A stretch of 40,730 bases of DNA from Sporomusa malonica (GTDB taxonomy: Bacteria > Bacillota > Negativicutes > Sporomusales > Sporomusaceae), in NCBI RefSeq assembly GCF_900176355.1, contig NZ_FWXI01000030.1:1-40730 (forward strand). Direction: 5' to 3'. The translations under genes and the position numbers were made by a program. Position 1 is the stretch's first letter. Each line of letters begins with the position of its first letter. The notes beneath the pieces were generated by a model that was given only the letters and a program-made list of their open reading frames with translations, searched no databases and was not told the origin of the DNA. This document shows, piece after piece, positions 33,704 to 40,730 of this stretch.

Positions 33704-33752
33704 TGCTTCTTCCCCCTGATTGTTGGATTTTCATAGTACGAAAGTTTTATCT

Positions 33753-33782
33753 ATTATATATACTTTACCAATTAAATGCCAA
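33753..33782 (-). promoter_or_regulatory. SigA-type promoter of the ferritin gene
   Basis: On the minus strand TTGGCA (33777-33782), an 18-base spacer and TATAAT (33753-33758) stand 50 bases upstream of the ferritin start. Confidence 0.7.
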
Positions 33783-33830
33783 GATAACAAGCCAGGCAAT
33801 TAATTATTTTTAAATAATATTACATATTAT

Positions 33831-35918
33831 TTATTTTCCAACACCCTGCTTGTGTATTACCCGTGTAAAATCTTCAATTGTGTGGACAGGCTGCTGACAG
33901 GCAAAGTTCTCGCAAATATAGGCAGTTGCCTGACCGCGAACAGCCTCTTGTCCGGCGGCCACAGGGATGAGTTCCCAGTTATCGGTCTGATGCGCAGGAT
34001 CATTGTAAACCAGCGTCGTTTCAGGCATGAAACTCCTTCCAGCCAAGGCCAGCATCGCCTGAACATGAGGGTCTTCCCGCTCTCCGGCAATCACAATATG
34101 GCTAGGTGCTGACAGGTAATAGTCGAGGGCTAGTAAAAAGTAGGTGTACGCCCGGGGATAATGCGCAATCTCGCTGCTGAAACAACTAAACATCGCTTCA
34201 GCCATGGAGGTATACTCATTGTTTTCAGTCAGCCGCCCCAATTTCAGTAAAGCCAGGGCAGCTACAGAGTTGCCAGAAGGGATAGCACCATCATAAATCT
34301 CCTTTTGGCGCATTAACAATTCTTCACCATCATTGCCAGTGAAATAAAACCCGCCATTTTCCTTATCCCAGAATAGTTCTTTAAGGTCTTGGCTCAAATG
34401 CAGCGCCTGTCGCAAATATTTCGGGTTGAAGGTTGTTTCATAAACCTCTAAGAGCCCCCACACCATGAAAGCATAGTCATCCACATAGCCCAGATAGGCC
34501 GCATCACCATCCCGGTAACGGGCCAACAGGCGCTTACCATCTTCAGCAGTAAGTTTGGCAAAGATAAACTCAATCGCCCGTTCAGCAGCCTGGGTATAGT
34601 CTGCTCTTTGCAGCACTCTTCCTGCCTTGGCCAGCGCAGCAATCATCAAGCCGTTCCAGGCTGTCAGAATTTTATCATCTTTAAATGGATGTATTCGCTG
34701 TTCACGTACCTGGTATAATTTCTCTCTGGCCTCAGCCATTTTGGCCTCAAGCTCATTAATATCAAGGTTATGCCTTGCAGCGTAGTCATATAAATCCTGA
34801 TCTATCAGGTTCACAATGCTTTCGCCGCCTTCGAAATTGCCGGTCTGCGTGATATTGTACACATCGGCAAACAGCTCGCCCTCTTTTTCGCCCAGCAGCG
34901 CAATAATTTCCTGACGTGACCAAACATAGAACTTGCCCTCAACCCCTTCTGAGTCAGCATCTTCTGCTGAATAGAAAGCGCTGCCTGGGCTAGTCATATC
35001 CCTCATCACATAGGCAATTATTTCCTCGGCAATACGGGCAAAATCCGGATCACCCGTACACTGATAGGCCTCAACATAGGCGTAACAAAGCAGTGAATTG
35101 TCATACAGCATTTTTTCAAAATGCGGTGCCAGCCACTTGTTGTCTGTTGAATAACGGGCAAACCCGTAGCCTAGATGGTCATAAATCCCGCCCCGGCCCA
35201 TAGCATCAAGCGTCTTAACCACCATGGCAATAGCCTTCTTATCCCCTGTGCGCTTCCAGTAACGCATCAAAAACAATAGATTATGCGGTGTCGGAAACTT
35301 AGGTGCAGGCCCGAAACCACCATAGGTCGGATCAAAGTCGTTTAAAAGCTGGGAAAAAGCCCGCTCCAGTGTTGTCTGCGACAGCTGTCCCTTTTCCGGC
35401 TTAACAGGGCGCGGCTTCAGTGACTGAGCCAGCTTCTCGCCAATTTCTTCAATCTTGTCTCGGTTCTGGTCCCACTGCTCTTTCAACATTGACAAGACTT
35501 CCAGTAACCCAGGCCTTCCATACATTGCATGCTTAGGCAGATAGGTCCCGGCAAAAAACGGCTTCTTCTCCGGAGTCATCACAATTGTCAGCGGCCAGCC
35601 ACCTTGCCCGGTCACAGCCTGACACACTGCCATGTAAATATGATCAACATCAGGCCGCTCCTCGCGGTCAACCTTGATAGAGACAAAGTAATGATTGAGC
35701 AGCGCCGCCACTTCCTCGTCTTCGAAGGATTCCCGCTCCATGACATGGCACCAATGGCACGTACTATAGCCACAACTAAAAAATATGGGCTTGTCTTCTT
35801 CCCGCGCCTTGGAAAACGCTTCTTCGCCCCAGGGGTACCAGTCTATCGGATTATGTGCGTGTTGTAATAGGTATGGACTTTTTTCGTTGGCTAGGTGGTT
35901 AACGTGCTTGGTAGACAC
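33831..35918 (-). CDS. DUF255 thioredoxin-domain protein (YyaL/SSP411 family)
   Basis: A 695-residue cytoplasmic protein. The N-terminal thioredoxin-like domain (about 1-165) opens LANEKSPYLLQHAHNPIDWYPW and has the redox motif Cys54-His-Trp-Cys57 in STCHWCHVM. A long alpha/alpha-barrel region follows, resembling N-acylglucosamine 2-epimerases (HFEKMLYDNSLLCYAYVEAYQ, AWNGLMIAALAKA, SGNSVAALALLKLGRL). The family is widespread but its reaction is not established. The frame opens at a GTG (35927), but GAGGT lies 7 bases before the GTG at 35916-35918, which I prefer. It is monocistronic; only weak AT-rich hairpins follow its stop. Confidence 0.92.
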   Translation of the reverse strand: MSTKHVNHLANEKSPYLLQHAHNPIDWYPWGEEAFSKAREEDKPIFFSCGYSTCHWCHVMERESFEDEEVAALLNHYFVSIKVDREERPDVDHIYMAVCQAVTGQGGWPLTIVMTPEKKPFFAGTYLPKHAMYGRPGLLEVLSMLKEQWDQNRDKIEEIGEKLAQSLKPRPVKPEKGQLSQTTLERAFSQLLNDFDPTYGGFGPAPKFPTPHNLLFLMRYWKRTGDKKAIAMVVKTLDAMGRGGIYDHLGYGFARYSTDNKWLAPHFEKMLYDNSLLCYAYVEAYQCTGDPDFARIAEEIIAYVMRDMTSPGSAFYSAEDADSEGVEGKFYVWSRQEIIALLGEKEGELFADVYNITQTGNFEGGESIVNLIDQDLYDYAARHNLDINELEAKMAEAREKLYQVREQRIHPFKDDKILTAWNGLMIAALAKAGRVLQRADYTQAAERAIEFIFAKLTAEDGKRLLARYRDGDAAYLGYVDDYAFMVWGLLEVYETTFNPKYLRQALHLSQDLKELFWDKENGGFYFTGNDGEELLMRQKEIYDGAIPSGNSVAALALLKLGRLTENNEYTSMAEAMFSCFSSEIAHYPRAYTYFLLALDYYLSAPSHIVIAGEREDPHVQAMLALAGRSFMPETTLVYNDPAHQTDNWELIPVAAGQEAVRGQATAYICENFACQQPVHTIEDFTRVIHKQGVGK

Positions 35919-36148
35919 TCGCATCACCTCATTTAATTGCTACCATTTAGGATTTGCTTGAGGATGATTTTACATACGTTATATAACAGATAATCGTTAT
36001 TTGCTAGTATTGTTTTTATTGTAATTGGTATGTTGTGGTAAGTCAAGGTGAAAAAATAATAAAGCCGGAATTTCCGTAATGCTGACTAAAGTCCAATATA
36101 GCGGCGTCGTGTGAACAGTGTTAGCGAAACCTCAAAAGTAGTAACTAT

Positions 36149-36334
36149 CTACGGATGGGTGGTTACACATTTACCTTCGTCCACCCCTTCGAGCATGTTA
36201 GGCTTCACTAATACTCGCGCTCCAGGCTGTATGTATTTGGACATACCCCCTAAATGGGCAAGTAATTCTGTTATGGCTTGCTCGACGATTTGTGTGTCGT
36301 AGGAATCAGATTTGACGACTGCTACTTTTGTCAT
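36149..36334 (-). pseudogene. DUF362-type protein, N-terminal fragment (copy A)
   Basis: This frame encodes 61 residues that match only the beginning of DUF362 iron-sulfur-type proteins: MTKVAVVKSDSYD, then QPGARVLVKPNMLEG and CVTTHP. The frame stops where the family would continue with about 200-300 more residues. The start is sound (GGAGGG, then ATG). A second, more damaged copy of the same N-terminal part lies at 37705-37852 in the same orientation, with the HEPN-like gene between them. The fragment is probably a relic. Confidence 0.75.
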
Positions 36335-36515
36335 AGAAACCCTCCACTAAAAAATCACTAATTCACAGTCATTTGAAATACTTATATCCTAACACTTCGA
36401 TAATATATTAATTATTAAATCAAATATCATAAGAACCAGCTTTGAGAATCAACTTTTAGCATACAGAACACCTTATAATATATAATCCCCTCTCATTTCA
36501 CTAAAAGCAATTCAC

Positions 36516-37664
36516 TCATTCTCTTACTGGAGGACACATTAAATCCATAAAATCTTCAGAATAATACATTGAGGCAGGTCCCTCATGATTTTTCACAGAT
36601 TTATATGGCTTTACTATAGGTGGAAGCCATTCATCATTTTTTACATCTTGATCAATATCTTGCAAATATTTTAGCAATCCCTTTTGAACTGCAAATTTAA
36701 TTTTGTGTGGCCAAGACTGCGTATAGACTGTTCTTGTCACTGTCGAATTGATATTTTCTTGCTCCCTTAGTTTAAACGAATTAGGTCGTACAAGCATCGG
36801 AATATATTGATGAACATTGCCTTCTAAAAAATAAGCTTTATGAGTGTAATTATTTCTCATTGCAAATAAATAGTTTTCTTTATCTACTACTTTACCTAAA
36901 GACACTTTCTGACCTTCTTTATAGTAAATGATTCGTAAGCTATCAAGTAATTTATATCTAATATTGCGAGGTAACACTGTCCTCAAAAATCTAAAAAAGG
37001 CATTTTTTACACCATAAATCTTTTGATATTCTAAATATAGTTGCTTCGAGTTTTCTAATATATTATCGCCCACAAAAGCATTTAGAGCTCTTTGACGCTC
37101 TGCTTCTGTGTTAGACGAACTTAGCCACGCCTCATATGTTTTCCATTCTGTTGGCTGTCCAAGTAAATCAAAACATGTGAGTAAAAGATAAGTATAAAGA
37201 GCTTCTTGCTGATGATTTAATCTTTTAGCTACCTCTTCATTATTTAAACGACTACCTAGTTCTAACCTTGCTGCAACTGCAATAATTCTTCCAAGTAAAC
37301 TGTTATGATATTCATTTTCAATATATAATTGCCGCCTGTTTAATCTGGATGCAACTTTCCTCAATGCTGTTTCAACGAATTCTAGTGAAACATATTCCTT
37401 AAGGTGTTCATACACCAAGATTACATGTGGTTCATATACTTCACGCTGCTGTAACTCAATATATTTTCCTTTTAACTGTTCTGCTGAATATGAAACAACG
37501 CATTTTTCGCTTTTTTCACACCCGTCTGTTCTTAGATCAATACCTACTAATTTTTGATTTGAATCAAGAACAATTTTAATCTCATCCCCAATAAAAATTT
37601 TATTGTTATTATTTAATTCGATTTCAAAGGAACTATTTCTGAATTCAAAAGTATATTTAATCAT
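36516..37664 (-). CDS. Unrecognised 382-residue protein with an RX4H (HEPN-like) motif
   Basis: I do not recognise this protein as a named family. It opens with a strand-rich part (KYTFEFRNSSFEIELNNN), followed by a helical body. The motif RNNYTH (Arg270, His275) has the form R-polar-x3-H, which is the catalytic signature of HEPN RNases. The context NYLFAMRNNYTHKAYFLEG is the expected helix end. That makes an RNase-type toxin or defence role possible, not shown. The frame opens at a TTG (37679), but GGAG fits the ATG at 37662-37664. Base composition is clearly AT-richer than the core genes to the left. It lies between two DUF362 fragments and next to the ABC-three-component operon. Confidence 0.65.
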   Translation of the reverse strand: MIKYTFEFRNSSFEIELNNNNKIFIGDEIKIVLDSNQKLVGIDLRTDGCEKSEKCVVSYSAEQLKGKYIELQQREVYEPHVILVYEHLKEYVSLEFVETALRKVASRLNRRQLYIENEYHNSLLGRIIAVAARLELGSRLNNEEVAKRLNHQQEALYTYLLLTCFDLLGQPTEWKTYEAWLSSSNTEAERQRALNAFVGDNILENSKQLYLEYQKIYGVKNAFFRFLRTVLPRNIRYKLLDSLRIIYYKEGQKVSLGKVVDKENYLFAMRNNYTHKAYFLEGNVHQYIPMLVRPNSFKLREQENINSTVTRTVYTQSWPHKIKFAVQKGLLKYLQDIDQDVKNDEWLPPIVKPYKSVKNHEGPASMYYSEDFMDLMCPPVRE

Positions 37665-37704
37665 TCCTATTCTCTCCAACCAAAGCTTTATAAACCCCTA
37701 TTTT

Positions 37705-37852
37705 TTCCACCGATTCCAGCATGTTTGGCTTCACTAATACTCTATCGCCAGGCTGTATATATGCCACCTAAATGGTCAAGCAATTCTGCCATGGCTTGCT
37801 CGACTATATGTTGATCATGAGAATCAGCTTTTACTACTGCTACTCTTGTCAT
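37705..37852 (-). pseudogene. DUF362-type protein, N-terminal fragment with frameshift (copy B)
   Basis: Starting at an ATG (37850-37852) behind AAGGTG, the minus strand encodes MTRVAVVKADSHD and continues parallel to copy A (36149-36334) up to DHLGG. An 8-base deletion relative to copy A then shifts the frame into a stop. In the next frame the match resumes (YIQPGDRVLVKPNMLES) and ends about 25 bases before the HEPN-like gene's leader. Identity to copy A is about 80-85 per cent by eye over 150 bases. Confidence 0.7.
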
Positions 37853-38228
37853 ATGCGACACCTTATTCCATATAGACTGTCAACACTTTACAAAAACTTA
37901 TCCAATGTCTTAAAGTTTTATCTATTGTTCCGATATGTGGATATATAACATACCACGGTGAATCAAACACATTACTAAATCTAATAATCAACTAGTAATT
38001 CTACATCAACTTCTATAGTATACACTACTTGAGTTAACCTAATTTTAAATGTCCCTTGATGCGGGATTGTTAAATTCGGGAAAAAGTCGTATAGTGTAAA
38101 TAGTCGTAATACTATAAAAATTGTATATTTATTACTCATAATCAAGTTACGGTGTAACAACTATTCACGCAAAAATATGACTACTCCCCCTATTCAACCA
38201 CTTCTTAAAACAGCGGAAGGGAGCATAA
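37853..38228. other. 376-base AT-rich gap before the defence operon
   Basis: No gene is supported. It contains the promoter candidate at 38067-38095, the repeat AGTCGTA at 38085-38091 and 38102-38108, an inverted TATAGT/ACTATA pair (38090-38116) and GTTAC/GTAAC near 38146-38158. The rest is plain AT-rich sequence. Confidence 0.55.
38067..38095 (+). promoter_or_regulatory. Candidate promoter of the ABC-three-component operon
   Basis: TTGTTA (38067-38072), a 17-base spacer and TATAGT (38090-38095) point at the HNH gene at 38229. The direct repeats AGTCGTA at 38085 and 38102 overlap the -10 and the start point, and could be an operator. Confidence 0.5.
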
Positions 38229-39035
38229 ATGATGGAGCAAAAGCAAGAACTATCTGTAGACAGTTATTTGCAGGAAAGGAAAGACCCTACTGATGCTGAA
38301 CTTAGACTTTTTCTTTTGGAAGTTGACAATCATTGTCCGCTGTGTGGGAAAGAGTTACAATCGCGTACACAAAAAAAGTTGCGAGAAAAGAAGTTTCAAA
38401 TTGCACACATTTATCCTAATAAACCTACTAAAGAACAGTTAGAGGTACTCAATAGATTGGAACGATTAGGTGACAATTCGGAGTCATTTGAAAATCGTAT
38501 TGCTCTCTGCAAGGATTGTCACGGTACGCAAGACTACCATACAACATCTGAAGAATACACTCATCTAGCAAATATAAAAAAAGCATTGCTCCTAAAATCA
38601 ACATTACATGATTCAACTTTGACTTTAGGATTAGAAACTGAGATTGAAGAAATTATTAAAAAAATCGTCGCCCTAAATGAAAATGAACTTGCAGACTTAA
38701 ATTATTTAGCAGTTCCATTGGCAAATAAGTTTTACCCTAATGAAGTCTTATTAAAAATAAAAGTTAATGGATACGTAACAATATATTTTACATATATACA
38801 CGAGTTATTTCGCAATTTAGAAAGAACTAGCAACTTTGATTTTGAAGTACTTAGTATGCAGATACGTGCTGCATTTCAGAAAATGGATAATACAGATGCA
38901 AATAAAAATGAAATTTTTGAAGCAATGAGTTCCTGGATTGGTAGAAAAACATTAAATACATGTCGCTCAGCATGCGAAGCAATAACATCTTTTTTTGTGC
39001 AGAACTGTGAGGTATTCCATGAGATTTCCGAATAA
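38229..39035 (+). CDS. HNH nuclease, effector of an ABC-three-component system
   Basis: A 268-residue protein. The N-terminal HNH domain (about 30-105) shows zinc-knuckle Cys36 and Cys39 (CPLCGKEL), the catalytic-type His60 in FQIAHIYP, the NRIAL segment (Asn89), and Cys94, Cys97 and His98 in LCKDCHGTQD. The C-terminal 130 residues have no nuclease motif. They occupy the place of the C-terminal adaptor domain that effectors of ABC-three-component systems use to join the other subunits. The ATG follows GGAAGGGAG. The gene overlaps the small middle-component gene by 17 bases. It is likely to cut DNA, perhaps of phages, when the ATPase is activated; that role is inferred from family and context. 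Confidence 0.82.
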   Translation: MMEQKQELSVDSYLQERKDPTDAELRLFLLEVDNHCPLCGKELQSRTQKKLREKKFQIAHIYPNKPTKEQLEVLNRLERLGDNSESFENRIALCKDCHGTQDYHTTSEEYTHLANIKKALLLKSTLHDSTLTLGLETEIEEIIKKIVALNENELADLNYLAVPLANKFYPNEVLLKIKVNGYVTIYFTYIHELFRNLERTSNFDFEVLSMQIRAAFQKMDNTDANKNEIFEAMSSWIGRKTLNTCRSACEAITSFFVQNCEVFHEISE

Positions 39036-39246
39036 AATTATATCATATAAAGAGAGTACGATTGGAAAGCTAGATGTACTCTTAGAAATCACTATAAAAC
39101 GTGACGTTTCCCCACTTGAGTTATATGAAGAAACAAAGGAAAATTTTGAGGACATAGGAGATTATATCGAAACGTTAGTGTGTTTGTATGCTCTCAAACG
39201 TGCATCGTTTAACGCTAAGACCGGGAGGATAACTTATGTTATTTGA
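39019..39246 (+). CDS. ABC-three-component system middle component
   Basis: A 75-residue protein starting RFPNKIISYKESTIGKLDVLLEITIKRDVSPLELYEE and ending with a helix (ETLVCLYALKRASFNAKTG). Size, position and this pattern fit the middle component of ABC-three-component conflict systems, thought to link effector and ATPase. The frame is open from 38995, but GAGGT stands 7 bases before the ATG at 39019-39021. It overlaps the HNH gene by 17 bases and the ATPase gene by 11, so the three are translated as a coupled set. Confidence 0.75.
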   Translation: MRFPNKIISYKESTIGKLDVLLEITIKRDVSPLELYEETKENFEDIGDYIETLVCLYALKRASFNAKTGRITYVI

Positions 39247-40432
39247 AATAATCTGTAACGAATTTCGCCAACAAAGAATCGAATTTCATAGTGGACTAAA
39301 TACGGTTCTTGGCACAAAAACTGGTAATAATTCTATTGGGAAATCATCATTTTTAATGATAGTAGATTTCGTATTCGGTGGAAATACATACGCACATGCA
39401 ACAGATATTATACGTCATGTAGGCCATCATGATATTTGTTTTTCTTTTATTTTTGAGCAAGAGCAGTTTTGGTTTGTAAGAAATACATTAGATCACCAAA
39501 ATGTTTGGAAATGTAACAACACTTATGAAAAAGAAGAAGAATTAGCAGTTGATAAATATTGTACCTGGCTCAATGAGAAATATAAACTAGAATTACCTTA
39601 TTTATCTTTTCGTGATGCAGTTGGGCGTTATATCCGGGTTTATGGTAAAGAAAATTTAAATGAAAAGCAGCCATTACATACGGTAATTAATGAGAAATCC
39701 CAAAAGGCTAGTTATGCTCTATTAAAGCTCTTTGAGCTATATATGCCTATTCATAATCTAGAAAAACAGCATAACATTTCAAAAGAAGCTGTTGACACAT
39801 TTAGAAAGGCTCAAAAGCATCATTTTGTAGCTAGTGTTACAAAACGGCAGGTTGATTACAATACCAAAGAAATAGAATTACTTACAATGGAAATTGAACA
39901 GATAGCTGTAGGATTAGAAAAAGGGTTTGCTGATTTGGATGCTGAGCTATCTGATGAAGCAATCAGAATTAAGCAGCTGCTATCTAGAGCCAGAAGGCAA
40001 AGGAGTAGTATAAATGCAAAATTGAAGGTGGTTGAAGAAAATCTTTCGTATCGGTTTTCGATTGCAACGGATGATTTTAATCAATTAAAAAAGTTTTTCC
40101 CTAATGCTAATTTAGCAGCTTTATCAGAAGTTGAAAAGTTTCATAGTGAAATTTCATCTGTTTTTTCAACTGAACTGCAAACTGAAAAAAGACGGTTACA
40201 AAAAGAGATTGCAGATATTACACTAGTGATTTCAGAATATGAACTAAAGCTAGAAAATTTAATTCAAAACCCTAAATTATCAAAGACGATCTTGTCCAGG
40301 CATGCAGACTTACAAAGACAAATTCGTGTCTTAAAGGAGCAAAACGACGCCTATTCTAAATTTGCACAATTGAAACAGGCTGAAAAAGAAGATAGTGAAC
40401 TGTTGTTGCTGGCGCATAGTGTCCAGAAATAG
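39236..40432 (+). CDS. DUF2326-type ABC ATPase, C-terminally truncated
   Basis: The ATPase subunit of the system. It starts with an SMC/RecN-like head lobe: LNTVLGTKTGNNSIGKSSFLMIVDFVFGG, with Walker A GNNSIGKSS (30-38). A long coiled-coil region follows (about 160-395). The second half of the ATPase head (signature motif, Walker B, DUF2326 end) is missing: the frame stops at 398 residues, where relatives run to about 550-600 (from memory). The last residues (AHSVQK) seem to be read from the end of a transposon that starts near 40400-40420, so the gene is interrupted and the ATPase probably inactive. GGGAGGAT precedes the ATG, which overlaps the middle-component gene. Confidence 0.8.
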   Translation: MLFEIICNEFRQQRIEFHSGLNTVLGTKTGNNSIGKSSFLMIVDFVFGGNTYAHATDIIRHVGHHDICFSFIFEQEQFWFVRNTLDHQNVWKCNNTYEKEEELAVDKYCTWLNEKYKLELPYLSFRDAVGRYIRVYGKENLNEKQPLHTVINEKSQKASYALLKLFELYMPIHNLEKQHNISKEAVDTFRKAQKHHFVASVTKRQVDYNTKEIELLTMEIEQIAVGLEKGFADLDAELSDEAIRIKQLLSRARRQRSSINAKLKVVEENLSYRFSIATDDFNQLKKFFPNANLAALSEVEKFHSEISSVFSTELQTEKRRLQKEIADITLVISEYELKLENLIQNPKLSKTILSRHADLQRQIRVLKEQNDAYSKFAQLKQAEKEDSELLLLAHSVQK

Positions 40433-40451
40433 ACTGTGTTAGTTGTCCAAA

Positions 40452-40487
40452 TGCTGCCGGAAATGCTGACCAACAGTCCCGGCAGCA
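40452..40487 (-). terminator. Hairpin after the ExeA-like gene
   Basis: TGCTGCCGG (40452-40460) pairs perfectly with CCGGCAGCA (40479-40487), 15 bases past the ExeA-like stop. No U-tract follows, so it may equally belong to the transposon end structure. Confidence 0.45.
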
Positions 40488-40501
40488 AATGAAACTGCCA
40501 A

Positions 40502-40730
40502 TTAAACTAGTTCTCCCTGAATCACCAGTTTAACCATATGGTCGTCAATAATCCTGCGTCCGTTTTGCGAACCATAGAGTAGGCAATGTGTACATGCCTT
40601 GTTGACAAGACGGGCGGCTCCGCTTGAGAAACGGTAAATTTCATCAATAGCCCCATCCGAAAAGATATCCCGATCGGCACCTGCATAAGCCAGGTGCTTT
40701 TTCATATACTCCCCAACCTGCGAGCGATCG
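40502..40730 (-). CDS. ExeA-family AAA ATPase of a transposon (partial)
   Basis: Only the C-terminal 76 residues are in the window; the frame is open to the right border. The sequence SQVGEYMKKHLAYAGADRDIFSDGAIDEIYRFSSGAARLVNKACTHCLLYG and the end RRIIDDHMVKLVIQGEL match the lid and sensor part of ExeA-like AAA+ ATPases. These accompany DDE transposases and act like the TnsC/IstB target-selection ATPases. The ATG at 40703-40705 is internal, not the start. The transposase gene is expected just beyond the window. Confidence 0.82.
   Translation of the reverse strand, partial: DRSQVGEYMKKHLAYAGADRDIFSDGAIDEIYRFSSGAARLVNKACTHCLLYGSQNGRRIIDDHMVKLVIQGELV

Larger units (their letters stand above)
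40400..40730 (-). mobile_element. Transposon end (partial) interrupting the ABC ATPase gene
   Basis: Homology to the ATPase coiled coil ends near 40400. The following stretch repeats TGTCCA-type blocks (TGTCCAGAAAT at 40420-40430 and TGTCCAAATG at 40444-40453, 24 bases apart), as expected for transposase-binding repeats at an element end. It then leads into an ExeA-like ATPase gene reading out of the window. The exact left border and any target duplication cannot be fixed from one end. Confidence 0.6.

Noticed and set aside
38995..39018. Longer start of the middle-component gene
   Set aside because: The earlier ATG has no Shine-Dalgarno and the added residues are read-through of the HNH gene's end; the ATG at 39019 has GAGGT at proper spacing.

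Overview
The window is one contiguous piece of chromosome from a spore-forming, anaerobic-type Firmicute. The gene set fits Negativicutes of the Sporomusa/Pelosinus kind; that placement is an inference from gene content and the 16S fragment, not from a database comparison. Support for sporulation is an alpha/beta-type small acid-soluble spore protein, a spore photoproduct lyase, a PdaB-like polysaccharide deacetylase and a GerMN lipoprotein. Flagellar stator genes imply motility. Most genes lie on the minus strand, and several use TTG or GTG starts behind strong Shine-Dalgarno sequences.

Left part (1-5300): the 5' end of a 16S rRNA gene leaves the window leftwards, with its leader and a clear promoter. 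Then come ppdK and its regulator (ppsR), overlapping by 8 bases, a 0.7-kb gap with what looks like the decayed tail of a second guaA, and a cysteine-motif (C_GCAxxG_C_C) protein. 5300-8700: an AraC regulator diverges from an MFS exporter and an EamA permease. 8700-14300: guaA, a PdaB-like deacetylase, an unknown membrane protein, and groES-groEL under a perfect CIRCE operator.

14300-20750: an ANTAR response regulator and its histidine kinase form a two-gene operon. Upstream of it, just beyond tsaD, is a dense cluster of DnaA-box-like nonamers. Next come tsaD, a spore protein gene reading the other way, and the cluster thiL-tsaE-tsaB-rimI; together the tsa genes supply three of the proteins for the tRNA t6A modification. 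20750-33200: an ACT-PAS-sigma54 activator sits behind a structured leader RNA. It is followed by envelope genes (GerMN lipoprotein, AMIN amidase), a DUF3006/metallo-beta-lactamase pair, an acpS-nnr-ndoAI-ndoA operon, motAB, splB and a CoA-disulfide-reductase/rhodanese fusion. 33200-35920: ferritin and a DUF255 thioredoxin-domain protein.

Right end (35920-40730): the composition becomes AT-rich and the content becomes accessory. Two diverged N-terminal fragments of a DUF362-type gene flank an unrecognised 382-residue protein that carries an RX4H (HEPN-like) motif. Then comes a three-gene operon with overlapping reading frames: HNH nuclease, small middle protein, and DUF2326-type ABC ATPase. 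This fits an ABC-three-component conflict system. The ATPase stops early, where the end of a transposon encoding an ExeA-like ATPase begins, so the system looks broken by insertion.
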